Below are positions 43,587-53,356 of a DNA stretch of 64,000 nt, in pieces. The DNA comes from Actinacidiphila glaucinigra. Lineage in GTDB: Bacteria; Actinomycetota; Actinomycetes; Streptomycetales; Streptomycetaceae. Within the stretch, counting starts at the first letter, position 1; each line of letters opens with the position of its first letter. The position numbers and the translations under genes were made by a program. The notes under the pieces are model-generated. The model was not told the origin of the DNA. It did no database searches and worked only from the letters and a program-made list of their open reading frames with translations. Where the stretch lies: positions 434,001 through 498,000 of the forward strand of contig NZ_FZOF01000004.1 of NCBI RefSeq assembly GCF_900188405.1, read 5' to 3'.

Positions 43587-45575
43587 CTAGCGCCCGCCGG
43601 GCACCCTGCTGGTGCGCCCGGCCGCGGCCTGGGTGATCCGGTCGAACATCACGCCGAGCAAGACGATGGCGAGTCCCGCCGCCAGCCCCTTGCCGTACAG
43701 CTCGCCCTGCGAGAAACCGGCCACGACGTCGTAGCCGAGGGCGCCCGCACCGACCAGGCCGCCCACCACGACCATCGACAGCACGTAGATCAGCCCCTGG
43801 TTGGTCGCGAGCACCAGGGCGCCGCGCGACATGGGCAGCTGGACCTTGGTGACGAGCTGCCAGGTGCCGGACCCGGCCGCCGTCGCCGCCTCCACGGTCG
43901 TGGCCGGCACGCCCCGTACGCCGTCGGCGACGATCTTCATCGTCACGGGCGCGGCATAGACGACGGCCGCGACGATCGCGGTGAAGCGGCTCGCGCCGAA
44001 CAGCGCGAGGAACGGCACGAGGTAGACGAAGGGCGGCATGACCTGCGCCGCGTCCAGGCCGGGCCGGACGATGCGGTCGGCGAGCGCGCTGCGGCCCATC
44101 CACACGCCCACCGTGACCCCGAGCAGCATCACCAGCAGGGTCGCCACGACGGTCGAGGCGAGCGTGGTCATCGCGTCCTGCCAGAGTCCGGTGCCCACCA
44201 GCAGCCCCACGCAGACCGCGGCGGTGGCACCGGCGCCGACACCGCCGAGGACCGCGCCCAAGGCCACCAGCACGAGGCCGGTCAGCCACCACGGGGAGTC
44301 GGTGAGCAGGGTCTGGAAGGGGTTGAGCAGGGTGGTGGTGAGCACGTCGCGGATGCCGTTCGTGACGCCGGACAGATGGTCCTGCGCCCAGGCGGTGACG
44401 GTGTCGGCGGCGCTCGCCAGGGAGCGTCCCGCGCCGCCCTCGCCGGGGAACTCCGCGGCCCAGACGTAGGTGTGGGACAGCCAGACCGCGACCGCCGCGG
44501 CGACCGCGCCCGCGCCGAGCAGCGGCCCGCGCCACCGCCGCGGGCCACCGCCGGGGCGCTGCGCCCGCTCGGTCCGGACGGCGGCCGCGGTGGTGACGCG
44601 GTCCAGGACGATGGCCATGACGACGATGGCGAGGCCGGCGTTGAACGCGGTGCCCACGTCGAGCGACTGCAGGGCCTGGACGACGGTCTTGCCGAGCCCG
44701 GGGGCGTCGATGAGGGCCGCGATGGTCACCATGGACAGGGCCGCCATGATGGTCTGGTTGACGCCCATCACCACCGTGCGCCGGGACATCGGCAGCAGCA
44801 CCTTGGTGAGGGTCTGCGCCCGGGTCGAACCGAGCGACTCCGCCGCCTCCACGGTGGTCGCCGGGACCGAGCGGATCGCGTGCGCGGTGATGCGGACGGC
44901 GGGCGGCGCCGCGTAGACCAGCGTGGCGATGGTGGCGGAGGCGGGCCCGATGAGGAAGAAGAGGGTGAGCGGGGCCAGGTAGACGAAGGTCGGCATCGTC
45001 TGCATGAAGTCGAGCACGGGTGTCACGACGCGGTTGACCCGCGGCGACATCCCGGCCCACACCCCCAGCGGGATGCCGAACAGCAGCGCCACCAGCACCG
45101 CCGACAGGGTGAGCGCCAGGGTGTCCATGCTCTCCTGCCACAGGCCCTGCAGCCCGAAGAAGGTGAAGCCCGCCACGGCCAGCAGCGCCACCCGCCAGTT
45201 GCCCAGCGCCCAGGAGACGTAGCCGGCGATCGCGACGACGCCGAGCCAGCCGATCTGCGGCACCGGGCGGCCGTCGGGCGGCTGCGAGATCAGGGTCTGG
45301 ACGAAGGTCACCAGGGTGTCGATGACCAGCCGGATCTCGTTGAAGAAGTAGAGGAAGAGCGGGTTGCTGTTGCGGTCCGCGCCGATGGTGTCGTTGACGT
45401 CGTTGAACCAGCGGTGCAGCGAGGTCAGGTCGGCGGCCGCGAGGGCGAGCGTGTGCCGGCCGCGCAGCAGCGCGAAGAGCACCAGCCACAGCACGACGAT
45501 GCCCGCCACCACGGCCCGGCGGCGCAGCCGCAGGGGTGCGGGCCGTTCCCGCGTCCCGGAGGCGACGACCGCCAT
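43587..45575 (-). CDS. Fused double permease of betaine/choline ABC importer
   Basis: 662 aa from ATG 45575, whose A is shared with the ATPase stop (TGATG). Two complete BPD_transp_1 permease units in tandem: residues about 80-330 (LLFGIPLGVWAGMSPRVNRVV, EAA-like ATTVEAAESLGSTRAQTLTKV) and about 400-650 (LLGVTVGVWMGRSALADRIV, ATTVEAATAAGSGTWQLVTKV). ProW/OpuAB permeases usually have one unit and dimerise. The tandem form builds the full channel from one chain and lets the two halves diverge. Confidence 0.9.
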   Translation of the reverse strand: MAVVASGTRERPAPLRLRRRAVVAGIVVLWLVLFALLRGRHTLALAAADLTSLHRWFNDVNDTIGADRNSNPLFLYFFNEIRLVIDTLVTFVQTLISQPPDGRPVPQIGWLGVVAIAGYVSWALGNWRVALLAVAGFTFFGLQGLWQESMDTLALTLSAVLVALLFGIPLGVWAGMSPRVNRVVTPVLDFMQTMPTFVYLAPLTLFFLIGPASATIATLVYAAPPAVRITAHAIRSVPATTVEAAESLGSTRAQTLTKVLLPMSRRTVVMGVNQTIMAALSMVTIAALIDAPGLGKTVVQALQSLDVGTAFNAGLAIVVMAIVLDRVTTAAAVRTERAQRPGGGPRRWRGPLLGAGAVAAAVAVWLSHTYVWAAEFPGEGGAGRSLASAADTVTAWAQDHLSGVTNGIRDVLTTTLLNPFQTLLTDSPWWLTGLVLVALGAVLGGVGAGATAAVCVGLLVGTGLWQDAMTTLASTVVATLLVMLLGVTVGVWMGRSALADRIVRPGLDAAQVMPPFVYLVPFLALFGASRFTAIVAAVVYAAPVTMKIVADGVRGVPATTVEAATAAGSGTWQLVTKVQLPMSRGALVLATNQGLIYVLSMVVVGGLVGAGALGYDVVAGFSQGELYGKGLAAGLAIVLLGVMFDRITQAAAGRTSRVPGGR

Positions 45576-46675
45576 CACGCGCCGCCTTCCCCGCCCGCGA
45601 CGACGGCGAGGATCTCCTCGTCGCCGACGACGCCGAGCAGCCGGCCCTCCTCGACGACCCTGACCGGCTTCTCGGCGGCGAGCACGGCCCGCGTCGCCTC
45701 GCGCACGACGACGCCGGGGCCGAGTTCGGGGCCGTCGAGGGCGTCGTCGGGCCGGGGATCGCGCATGATCCAGCGGAGCGTCAGCACGTCGGCCCGCGGC
45801 ACGTCCTTGACGAACTCGCGCACGTAGTCGTCCGCGGGGGCGCCGACCAGTTCGTCGCCGGTGCCGCACTGCACCGTCCTGCCGTCGCGCATGATGAGGA
45901 TGCGGTCACCGAGCTTGAGGGCCTCGGACAGGTCGTGGGTGATGAAGACCATCGTCTTGCCGACCTCGCGGTGGAGGCGGATGACCTCGTTCTGCATGTC
46001 GCGGCGGATCAGCGGGTCGAGCGCGGAGAACGGCTCGTCGAAGAAGAGGATGCCGGGATCCCCGGCCAGTGCCCGGGCGAGGCCGACGCGCTGCTGCATG
46101 CCGCCGGAGAGCTGGTCGGGGTAGGAGTTCTCGTAGCCCGCCAGGCCCACCAGTTCGACGACCTCCAGGGCCCGCTTGACGCGCTCGGCCCGGCCCATGC
46201 CGCGGATCTCCAGGCCGTACGCGACGTTGTCGACGACCCGGCGGTGCGGCAGCAGGCCGAAGTGCTGGAAGACCATGGAGAACCGGTTGCGGCGCAGCTC
46301 GCGCAGCCGCCTGGCGTCGGCGGTGCGGATGTCCTCGCCCTCCAGGACGACCTCGCCCGCGGTGGGTTCGACGAGCCGGGTCAGACAGCGCACCAGGGTC
46401 GACTTGCCGGAGCCGGACAGTCCCATCACGACGAAGACCTCGCCGGGCGCGACGTCGAAGCGGACGTCGCGCACGGCCGCGGTGCAGCCGGTGCGTTCCA
46501 TCAGCTCCCGGCGGCCGAGCCCGCACAGCTCCGACGACTTGGGCACCCTGTCGGCCTTCGGCCCGAACACCTTCCACAGCCCGCGCACGGAGATGACCGC
46601 GTCCCGGTCCTGGCCCTGCTCCTCGTCGTGCGACGCGCCGCGCCGCTGCGGCACGTCGGTCGGTGCTGGGGTCAC
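45575..46675 (-). CDS. Betaine/choline ABC importer ATPase (OpuAA/ProV type)
   Basis: 366 aa from GTG 46675. Walker [19 protein letters not shown]-loop [14 protein letters not shown], signature [16 protein letters not shown], Walker [17 protein letters not shown]-loop [14 protein letters not shown]. Residues 50-75 carry the quaternary-amine-family insertion before Walker A ([18 protein letters not shown]). The C-terminal 80 residues resemble a shortened CBS-like segment ([18 protein letters not shown]), which in OpuA senses ionic strength; only one repeat is visible. 20 bases after betB. Confidence 0.92.
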   Translation of the reverse strand: MTPAPTDVPQRRGASHDEEQGQDRDAVISVRGLWKVFGPKADRVPKSSELCGLGRRELMERTGCTAAVRDVRFDVAPGEVFVVMGLSGSGKSTLVRCLTRLVEPTAGEVVLEGEDIRTADARRLRELRRNRFSMVFQHFGLLPHRRVVDNVAYGLEIRGMGRAERVKRALEVVELVGLAGYENSYPDQLSGGMQQRVGLARALAGDPGILFFDEPFSALDPLIRRDMQNEVIRLHREVGKTMVFITHDLSEALKLGDRILIMRDGRTVQCGTGDELVGAPADDYVREFVKDVPRADVLTLRWIMRDPRPDDALDGPELGPGVVVREATRAVLAAEKPVRVVEEGRLLGVVGDEEILAVVAGGEGGA

Positions 46676-46695
46676 GGTGGGCCTCTCTTCGGCGT

Positions 46696-48165
46696 TCAGC
46701 CGCGGAACCAGTGCTGCGGCGTGGGTCGGATGTTCTGCCAGATGTGCTTGGGCTCGCGGTACTCGTCCAGGCCGGTCGGTCCCAGTTCCCGGCCCACGCC
46801 CGAGTGCCCGAAGCCACCCCATTCCGCCTGCGGCAGGTAGGGGTGGTAGTCGTTGATCCACACGGTGCCGTGACGCAGCCGGCGGGCGACCCGCTGCGCG
46901 CGGCCGGCGTCCCGCGTCCACACGGCGCCGGCCAGACCGTACTCGGTGTCGTTGGCGATGCGGACGGCGTCGTCCTCGTCGGTGAACCGCTCGACCGTCA
47001 GCACGGGCCCGAAGGACTCCTCGTGGACGACGCGCATGCCCTGGTCGCAGTCGTCGAGCACGGTCGGCGGGTAGTAGAAGCCGCCCTGGAGCGCCGGGTC
47101 CCCGGGGCGGGCGCCGCCGCAGCGCAGCACGGCGCCCTCGGCGATCCCGGCGGCGACGTACGCCTCGACCTTGTCGCGGTGCGCGGCCGAGATCAGCGGG
47201 CCGGTCTCGGCCGCGGGGTCGAAGGGGCCGCCGAGGCGGATGGCCGAGGCGCGCCGTACGACCTCGTCGACGAAGGCGTCGTGCACGGTGTCCTGCACGA
47301 TCAGCCGGGCCCCGGCGGAGCAGACCTGCCCGGAGTGCAGGAAGACGGCCGTGAGCGCGAAGTCCACGGCCGTCTCGAAGTCGGCGTCGGCGAAGACCAC
47401 GTTGGGGTTCTTCCCGCCGAGTTCGAGGGCGACCCTCTTGACCGTGGCGGCGGCCGCGGCCATCACGCGTCTGCCGGTGGCCAGGCCGCCGGTGAAGGAG
47501 ACCATGTCGACGCCGGGGTGCTCGGCGAGCGGGGCACCGGCCTCGGGCCCCGCGCCGAGGACGAGGTTCCCGGCCCCCGGCGGGAGTCCGGCCTCCTCCA
47601 GGGCCCGCATCAGCAGCACGGAGGTGGAGGGGGTCAGTTCGCTGGGCTTGAGGACGAAGGTGTTGCCCGCGACGAGCGCGGGCGCGACCTTCCAGGAGGC
47701 CTGCAGCAGCGGGTAGTTCCAGGGGGTGATCAGGGCGCAGACGCCGACCGGCTCGTACTCGACGCGGCTGACGGCGTCGTCGCGTCCGGTGTCGACGACG
47801 CGTCCGGCGGAGGTGCCGGCGATGCCGCCGTAGTGGCGCAGGCAGGCGACGACGTCGGCGATGTCGTACTCGCTCTCCACGAGCCGCTTGCCGGTGTCGA
47901 GGGATTCGGCGCGGGCGAAGTCCTTGGCGTCCCGCTCCACGATGCCGGCGGCGCGGAGCAGGAGGGCGCCGCGTTCGCGCTCCGGGGTGCGCGGCCAGGG
48001 CCCGTGGTCGAAGGCGGCGCGGGCGGCGGCGACCGCGGCCTGCGCGTCGGCGCGGGTCGCCTCGGAGACCGTCGCGACGAGGGCTCCGTCGGCGGGGCAG
48101 CGGATCTCCCGGCGGCCTCCGGCCACCGCTTCGCGCCACTCTCCGTCCAGGTACAGGTCTGCCAC
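46696..48165 (-). CDS. betB: Betaine aldehyde dehydrogenase
   Basis: 489 aa from GTG 48165, which has GAGGA 8 bases upstream; the longer ATG at 48192 lies inside the predicted operator and lacks a ribosome binding site. ALDH motifs: [35 protein letters not shown] (catalytic Glu), [15 protein letters not shown] (catalytic Cys), and [10 protein letters not shown]. Context with betA and a betaine importer makes betaine aldehyde the most likely substrate; ALDH sequence alone would not fix it. First gene of a four-gene transcript. Confidence 0.88.
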   Translation of the reverse strand: MADLYLDGEWREAVAGGRREIRCPADGALVATVSEATRADAQAAVAAARAAFDHGPWPRTPERERGALLLRAAGIVERDAKDFARAESLDTGKRLVESEYDIADVVACLRHYGGIAGTSAGRVVDTGRDDAVSRVEYEPVGVCALITPWNYPLLQASWKVAPALVAGNTFVLKPSELTPSTSVLLMRALEEAGLPPGAGNLVLGAGPEAGAPLAEHPGVDMVSFTGGLATGRRVMAAAAATVKRVALELGGKNPNVVFADADFETAVDFALTAVFLHSGQVCSAGARLIVQDTVHDAFVDEVVRRASAIRLGGPFDPAAETGPLISAAHRDKVEAYVAAGIAEGAVLRCGGARPGDPALQGGFYYPPTVLDDCDQGMRVVHEESFGPVLTVERFTDEDDAVRIANDTEYGLAGAVWTRDAGRAQRVARRLRHGTVWINDYHPYLPQAEWGGFGHSGVGRELGPTGLDEYREPKHIWQNIRPTPQHWFRG

Positions 48166-48183
48166 GCGCGGAGTCCTCGCTTC

Positions 48184-48200
48184 GTTGCACATAGCGCATC
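48184..48200. promoter_or_regulatory. Predicted IclR-type operator of betB
   Basis: GTTGC-N7-GCATC (inner bases ACATAGC), one mismatch to the GTTGC-N7-GCAAC consensus, 19-35 bases upstream of the betB GTG. Confidence 0.55.
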
Positions 48201-48305
48201 GAATTGCTTGTGGTGGAACACCCTGTCCGACCGGCCACCGGCCGTCAAGGGGTCGCACGGTGTGTACGGCACATCTTGACCCCGTGAACGGCACGCCCCC
48301 CAGGG

Positions 48306-49967
48306 TCAGTTGGCGGCGTCGCGGTGCCGGTAATACTGCGCCTTCGATGGCGGCAGGGGCTCACGGCCGAGGATCAGGTCGGCCGCCTTCTCGGCGATCA
48401 TCATCACGGGCGCGTAGATGTTGCCGTTGGTCACATAGGGCATCACGGACGCGTCGACCACCCGGAGCCCCTCCACGCCGTGCACCCGCAGGCTCGCCGG
48501 GTCGACCACGGCCATCTCGTCGGTGCCCATCCGGCAGGTGCAGGACGGGTGGAGGGCGGTCTCGCCCTCCTTGGCGACCCACGCCAGGATCTCCTCGTCG
48601 GTCTCGACACCGGGGCCGGGCGAGACCTCGCCGCCGTTGAAGGGGGCCAGCGCGGGCCGGCCGAGGATGTCGCGGGCGACGCGCACCGCCTCGACCCACT
48701 CGCGCCGGTCCTGCTCGGTGGAGAGGTAGTTGAAGCGCAGCGCGGGCTTCTCCCGGGGATCCCTGCTCCTGATCTTCACCGTGCCGCGGGCGTCGGAGTA
48801 CATCGGCCCCACGTGCACCTGGTAGCCGTGGCCGCCGGCCGGGGCGGAGCCGTCGTAGCGCACCGCGATGGGCAGGAAGTGGAACATCAGGTTGGGGTAC
48901 TCCACGTCCTCGTTGCTCCGCGCGAAGCCCCCGGCCTCGAAGTGGTTGGTGGCGGCCGGGCCCTTGCGGAAGAGCCACTGCAGGCCGATGAACGGATAGC
49001 GCCACTTGGCCAGGTACGGCTGCATGGAGACGGGCTGCGTGCAGGCGTACTGGACGTACACCTCCAGGTGGTCCTGGAGGTTCTCGCCGACGCCGGGCAG
49101 GTCGTGGACGACGTCGACGCCGAGCGCGGACAGCCCCCGGGCGTCGCCGACGCCGGACAGCTGCAGCAGCTGGGGCGAGTTGATCGCGCCGCCGCAGAGC
49201 ACGACCTCGCGGGCGCGCACCTGCTCGCGGGTGCCCTTGCGGCGTTCGTACTCCACGCCGACGGCGCGCTTGCCCTCGAACAGGACCCGGGTGACCAGGG
49301 CCCGGGTCCGCACCGTCAGGTTGGGGCGGCCGCGCACGGGGTCCAGGTAGGCCCGGGCGGCGGAGAGCCGGCGGCCGCGGTGGACGTTGCGGTCGAAGGC
49401 CGCGAAGCCCTCCTGGCGGTAGCCGTTGACGTCGCCGGTGAGCGGGTGCCCCGCCTCCTGGACCGCCTTCAGGAAGGCGGGGAAGAGGGGGCTGGAAGCG
49501 GGCCCGCGCTCCAGGACGAGCGGGCCGTCGTGGCCGCGGAACTCGTCGTCGGCGTCGGCGGCGAGGCAGTTCTCCATGCGCTGGAAGTACGGCAGGCAGT
49601 GGGCGTAGTCCCAGTGCTCCATGCCGGGGACCTTCGCCCAGCGCTCGTAGTCCATGGGGTTGCCCCGCTGGAAGATCATGCCGTTGATGCTGCTGGAGCC
49701 GCCGAGCACCTTTCCGCGGGCGTGGTAGATCCGCCGTCCGCCCATGTGGGGTTCGGGCTCGGACTCGTAGCCCCAGTCGTAGAAGCGGCTGCCGATGGGG
49801 AAGGTGAGCGCCGCGGGCATGTGGATGAAGACGTCCCACGGGTAGTCGGGGCGGCCCGCCTCCAGTACCAGGACGCGGTTGCCCGGATCGGCGGAGAGCC
49901 GGTTCGCGAGGGCGCAGCCGGCGGAGCCCCCACCGACGATGACGAAGTCGTACTGAACGGGAGCCAT
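48306..49967 (-). CDS. betA: Choline dehydrogenase (GMC oxidoreductase)
   Basis: 553 aa. FAD motif [22 protein letters not shown] signature [16 protein letters not shown], and the C-terminal active-site block [18 protein letters not shown], ending [18 protein letters not shown]. Oxidises choline to betaine aldehyde, probably membrane-associated with a quinone acceptor, although some GMC members use O2. Transcribed divergently from iclR. Its Shine-Dalgarno region (GAGGCGAGG) lies at the end of a tandem repeat. Confidence 0.92.
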   Translation of the reverse strand: MAPVQYDFVIVGGGSAGCALANRLSADPGNRVLVLEAGRPDYPWDVFIHMPAALTFPIGSRFYDWGYESEPEPHMGGRRIYHARGKVLGGSSSINGMIFQRGNPMDYERWAKVPGMEHWDYAHCLPYFQRMENCLAADADDEFRGHDGPLVLERGPASSPLFPAFLKAVQEAGHPLTGDVNGYRQEGFAAFDRNVHRGRRLSAARAYLDPVRGRPNLTVRTRALVTRVLFEGKRAVGVEYERRKGTREQVRAREVVLCGGAINSPQLLQLSGVGDARGLSALGVDVVHDLPGVGENLQDHLEVYVQYACTQPVSMQPYLAKWRYPFIGLQWLFRKGPAATNHFEAGGFARSNEDVEYPNLMFHFLPIAVRYDGSAPAGGHGYQVHVGPMYSDARGTVKIRSRDPREKPALRFNYLSTEQDRREWVEAVRVARDILGRPALAPFNGGEVSPGPGVETDEEILAWVAKEGETALHPSCTCRMGTDEMAVVDPASLRVHGVEGLRVVDASVMPYVTNGNIYAPVMMIAEKAADLILGREPLPPSKAQYYRHRDAAN

Positions 49968-49982
49968 GTCAGCCTCGCCTCA

Positions 49983-50009
49983 CTCGTCTCGCTCGTCTCA
50001 CTCGTCTCG
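49983..50009 (-). repeat. 9-bp tandem repeat in the betA leader
   Basis: Three 9-bp units (49983-49991, 49992-50000, 50001-50009), on the transcript (C/T)GAGACGAG, followed by a degenerate fourth copy that contains the betA ribosome binding site. Copy number may vary between strains. Confidence 0.6.
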
Positions 50010-50079
50010 CCGGCCTCGATCGCGCGGTCGACAGGTCGACTGGCGCAGCATGCTAGTACGGTGCCGCTATGTGCACCAG

Positions 50080-50096
50080 GTTGCGAACCGCGCAAC
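50080..50096. promoter_or_regulatory. Predicted IclR-type operator between betA and iclR
   Basis: Perfect GTTGC-N7-GCAAC dyad (inner bases GAACCGC) in the divergent promoter region, 113 bp from the betA start and 90 bp from the iclR start. It could control both genes. Confidence 0.65.
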
Positions 50097-50173
50097 TTGA
50101 CGTGCCAGTGTGGGAATTGACCTCTTCCCCTCACCCCGCCCGGGGAGACCTCAACGCTGTTGTTTACCGCGCG

Positions 50174-50179
50174 TATAGT
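50174..50179 (+). promoter_or_regulatory. -10 element of leaderless iclR
   Basis: TATAGT ends 7 bases before GTG 50186, where no Shine-Dalgarno sequence exists. This predicts transcription starting at the start codon. No convincing -35 hexamer is seen at 17-18 bp; nearest is TCAACG. Confidence 0.5.
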
Positions 50180-50185
50180 TTCGCT

Positions 50186-50983
50186 GTGAGCAACTTCAGT
50201 GCAGATACCGAGACAAGCGGTCCACAGCCGGGCGGTGTCCAGTCCGTGGACCGGGCCATCAGCGTGCTCGAGATCCTGGCGCGGCGCGGCGAGGCCGGCG
50301 TGAGCGAGGTCGCCGCCGAGATCGAGGTCCACAAGTCGACGGCGTTCCGGCTGCTCGGCGCGCTGGAGGCACGCGGGCTGGTGGAGCAGGCGGGCGAGCG
50401 CGGCAAGTACCGGCTCGGCTTCGGCATCGTCCGGCTGGCCGGCGCGGTGACCGGCCGCATCGACATCACGCAGCAGGGCCGGCCGGTGTGCGAGCGGCTC
50501 GCCGAGGAGATCGGCGAGACCGTCAACATCGCGGTGATGGAGAAGCACTTCGCGATCAACCTGTACCAGGTGCGCGGACCGGCGGCGGTCACCGCGCACA
50601 ACTGGGTCGGCCAGCTCACCCCGCTGCACGCGACCTCCAGCGGCAAGATCCTGCTCGCCCACCTTCCGGCGGGGCGGCGCGCGGAACTCCTCATGGACGC
50701 GGGCCTGGAGAAGCTGACCCCGCACACCCTCACCTCGCGGACGAAGCTGGAGAAGGACCTCGCCGGGGCCCGGGAACGCGGGTACGCCTGGACGCTGGAG
50801 GAGCTTGAGATCGGCCTGCACGCGATGGCCGCCCCCGTCCGTTCGCGTGACGGCGAGGTCATCGCCGCCGTCAGCGCCTCCGGCCCCTCGTACCGCTTCA
50901 CCCAGGAGCGCATGCACGAGCTCGCGCCGCTGCTTGTCGCCGGGGCCGCCGAGATCAGCCACCGCATGGGCTACCTGGGCTGA
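50186..50983 (+). CDS. IclR-family regulator of choline/betaine catabolism (predicted)
   Basis: 265 aa from GTG 50186. Winged helix at residues 15-75 (SVDRAISVLEILARRGEAGV, then SEVAAEIEVHKSTAFRLLGAL) and a GAF-like IclR effector domain (LHATSSGKILLAHLP, GYAWTLEELEIGLHAMAAPV). IclR proteins bind short dyads as dimers or tetramers and respond to small metabolites. It sits centrally in the betaine island and is surrounded by promoters sharing GTTGC-N7-GCAAC, so it is the obvious regulator; repressor action is likely because the sites are close to start codons, but the sequence does not prove it. The 3' end overlaps the convergent oxygenase gene by 13 bases. Confidence 0.9.
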   Translation: MSNFSADTETSGPQPGGVQSVDRAISVLEILARRGEAGVSEVAAEIEVHKSTAFRLLGALEARGLVEQAGERGKYRLGFGIVRLAGAVTGRIDITQQGRPVCERLAEEIGETVNIAVMEKHFAINLYQVRGPAAVTAHNWVGQLTPLHATSSGKILLAHLPAGRRAELLMDAGLEKLTPHTLTSRTKLEKDLAGARERGYAWTLEELEIGLHAMAAPVRSRDGEVIAAVSASGPSYRFTQERMHELAPLLVAGAAEISHRMGYLG

Positions 50984-52104
50984 GCGGTGCCGAGGCGCTC
51001 GTGCACCCAGTCGTGGAAGCCGGCGATGTGGTGTTCGCTGGGGACCAGGACCCCGCCCTTGGCGTAGATCCGGGAGCCCATGGCGGGCTGGCAGCGCTCG
51101 CAGGCCTCGAAGTCCTGGCGGTTGACCCGGTCGAAGAGCTCGACGGAGCGGCTGAGGTCGCGGCCCCCGGCGACGACCTCCTCCAGGTAGAGCCAGTCGC
51201 ACTCGACGACCGTGCGGTCGGCGGCGACCGGGTACATACGGTGGAAGATCACGTGGTCCGGCACCAGGTTGACGAAGACCTGGGGCCTGATGGTGATCGC
51301 GTAGTAGCGCCGGTCCTGGGCCGCGGAGACCCCGGGTATGCGCTCCAGTCCCGGCGAGCCGTCCACCGTGAAGCCCTCGACGTCCGCGCCGAACTCGGCG
51401 CCGTGGCCGACGTAGTACTGCGCGGCGTAGCCGTCGGCGAACTCCGGTAGCACCTCGGTGAGTTCGGGGTGGATCGTCGCGCAGTGGTAGCACTCCATGA
51501 AGTTCTCGACGATGAGCTTCCAGTTGGCCCGGACGTCGTAGACGATCCGCCGACCGACCCTCAGGTCCTCGATGCCGTAGCGCTCCAGGGACGCCACGTC
51601 CCCGAGCCGGGTGACGACCGCGCCGACCACCTGCTCCTCGAAGGAGGGCGGGTCCTCGGCCAGGCAGACCCAGACGTAGCCCAGCCATTCGCGGACGTGG
51701 ACGGGGACGAGCCCGTACTCGGTGCGGCCCACGTCGGGCATCTTGGTGAGGTTGGGCGCCGCCACGAGCCTGCCGTCCAGGTCGTACGTCCAGGCGTGGT
51801 AGGGGCATTGGAACGCCCGCCTGACCTCGCCGCCCTCCTCGGTGAGCAGCCTGGCGCCGCGGTGCCGGCACACGTTGTGGAAGGCGCGCACCGCGTGGTC
51901 CCGGGACCGGGTGACCAGGATGCTCTCGCGCCCGACGCCCACGGTCCTGAAGGCGCCCGGCCGGCCGAGTTCGGAGGAGCGCGCCGCGCAGAACCACATC
52001 GCCTCGAAGATGCGCTCCTGCTCCTGGGCGAAGATCCCGGGGTCCGTGTAGTAGGAGCCGGGGAGGGTGGCGATCAGGCTGTCCGGCAGACCGGTCGGGG
52101 TCAC
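50971..52104 (-). CDS. Rieske oxygenase, probable glycine betaine demethylase (GbcA-like)
   Basis: 377 aa from GTG 52104, chosen over GTG 52110 because AAGGAG lies 5 bases upstream of it. Rieske cluster CRHRGA and QCPYHAWTYD; mononuclear iron site ENFMECYHCATIHPEL with two His, and a later acidic ligand. GbcA, the alpha subunit of Pseudomonas glycine betaine monooxygenase, has this layout and length. Expected reaction: glycine betaine + O2 + 2 e- to dimethylglycine and formaldehyde. The missing step between BetB and dimethylglycine oxidase in this island makes this assignment strong. Confidence 0.87.
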   Translation of the reverse strand: MTPTGLPDSLIATLPGSYYTDPGIFAQEQERIFEAMWFCAARSSELGRPGAFRTVGVGRESILVTRSRDHAVRAFHNVCRHRGARLLTEEGGEVRRAFQCPYHAWTYDLDGRLVAAPNLTKMPDVGRTEYGLVPVHVREWLGYVWVCLAEDPPSFEEQVVGAVVTRLGDVASLERYGIEDLRVGRRIVYDVRANWKLIVENFMECYHCATIHPELTEVLPEFADGYAAQYYVGHGAEFGADVEGFTVDGSPGLERIPGVSAAQDRRYYAITIRPQVFVNLVPDHVIFHRMYPVAADRTVVECDWLYLEEVVAGGRDLSRSVELFDRVNRQDFEACERCQPAMGSRIYAKGGVLVPSEHHIAGFHDWVHERLGTAQPR

Positions 52105-52122
52105 GGGCACTCCTTGCAGGAC

Positions 52123-52139
52123 GTTGTGTAATGAGCAAC
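52123..52139. promoter_or_regulatory. Predicted IclR-type operator of the Rieske oxygenase
   Basis: GTTGT-N7-GCAAC (inner bases GTAATGA), one mismatch, 19-35 bases upstream of GTG 52104. A second partial palindrome (AGTGCGCAAC, 52149-52158) lies 10 bp further upstream, the same spacing as sites A and B at dmg. Confidence 0.6.
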
Positions 52140-52186
52140 GGAGTGTGCAGTGCGCAACTGCAGCATGTGGCGCCGGTCGGGCGCTG

Positions 52187-53356
52187 TCAAGACGTGACGG
52201 CGGCCAGCCGCTTGCGCCAACGGGTGAACGACCGGGGCCGGTTCATCCCCAGCACGGCCACCGGCACCCCGCCCCTGCGGTAGACCGCGAGCACGTCGCG
52301 TCCCTGCGGGGCGCCCTCCTCGACCGTGACGGTGTCGGCCCCCGCGGCGCGGCCCGCGAACTGGATGCGGACGCCGTACTGGTCGGACCAGAAGTACGGC
52401 GGGCGCGGCGCCCGTTGCCCGCCCGGGCTACCGGAGAGCAGCGCGGCGACGGCGGCGGCCGGACGCTCCAGGGCGCCCGTCCAGTGCTCCACGCGGTGGT
52501 GCGCGCCGGCGGCCGGGTCGTACCAGGCGGCGCAGTCGCCGACGGCGACGACGCCCGGCAGGCTCGTCCGGCCGTCCGCGCCGCACAGGACGCCGTCGCC
52601 GATCTCGATCCCGGACCCGGCGAGCCAGTCCGTGCACGGGCGGGCGCCGACGCCGACGACCACGGTGTCCGCGGGCAGCCTGCGGCCGTCGGCCAGGACC
52701 ACGGCCGCCACCCGCCCCTCGCCGTCCGCCTCGGTTCCCCGCACCCCCGTGCCGCACAACAGCCGTACGCCGTGGTCGCGGTGGAGGCTCGACACGACGC
52801 CGCCCATCGCCTCGCCCAGCGGCCCCGACAGCGGGGTGGGCGCCGCCTCGACGACGGTGACCTCCAGCCCGAGGGCGTGTGCGGTCGAGGCGACCTCGGC
52901 CCCGATGAAGCCGCCGCCGATGACGACGAGCCGCCCGCCGCGCGCCAGGTCGGCCCGCAGCGCGCGGGCGTCGTCCAGGGTGCGCAGGGTGTGCACCCCG
53001 CTCCGGGCCGCCGCGCCGGGCAGCGTACGGGCGGCGGCCCCGGTGGCGATGACGACTCCGTCGGCGGTGACGGTGCGGCCGTCCGCGAGCCCGACGCTCC
53101 GGGCCCCCGGGTCGAGCGCCACGGCCCGTGCGCCCAGCAGCCATTCGGCGCCGAGGTCCTCGTCTTCCGCCTCCAGGACCAGGGCCGCCTCGTCGGCCTG
53201 ACCGGCGAGGAACTCCTTGGACAGCGGCGGCCGGTCGTACGGCCGGTGCGGTTCGTCGCCGACGAGTACCAGCCGCCCGTCGTACCCCCGGGCGCGCAGC
53301 GCCCGCGCCGCCGACAGCCCCGCCAGCGAGGCGCCGACCACGAGGACCGATCTCAC
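52187..53356 (-). CDS. FAD/NAD-dependent ferredoxin reductase
   Basis: 389 aa from GTG 53356, overlapping the ferredoxin stop (GTGA). Two dinucleotide-binding motifs (VLVVGASLAGLSAARALRA for FAD, RLVVIGGGFIGAEVAS for NAD) and the family block YDRPPLSKEFLAG of class I Rieske-oxygenase reductases (BphA4/rubredoxin reductase-like), with VVAVGDCAAWYDP for FAD. It should pass NADH electrons to the ferredoxin encoded just upstream. Confidence 0.9.
   Translation of the reverse strand: MRSVLVVGASLAGLSAARALRARGYDGRLVLVGDEPHRPYDRPPLSKEFLAGQADEAALVLEAEDEDLGAEWLLGARAVALDPGARSVGLADGRTVTADGVVIATGAAARTLPGAAARSGVHTLRTLDDARALRADLARGGRLVVIGGGFIGAEVASTAHALGLEVTVVEAAPTPLSGPLGEAMGGVVSSLHRDHGVRLLCGTGVRGTEADGEGRVAAVVLADGRRLPADTVVVGVGARPCTDWLAGSGIEIGDGVLCGADGRTSLPGVVAVGDCAAWYDPAAGAHHRVEHWTGALERPAAAVAALLSGSPGGQRAPRPPYFWSDQYGVRIQFAGRAAGADTVTVEEGAPQGRDVLAVYRRGGVPVAVLGMNRPRSFTRWRKRLAAVTS

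Noticed and set aside
49983..50009. Short regular repeats that could suggest a CRISPR remnant
   Set aside because: Units are 9 bp, directly adjacent and without spacers; no cas gene is in the window.
26281..50173. The 12-mer GTTTACCGCGCG occurs upstream of the glycine-rich gene (about 26281) and upstream of iclR (about 50162)
   Set aside because: It lacks symmetry, the two genes have no functional link and no other copy was noticed; treated as chance.
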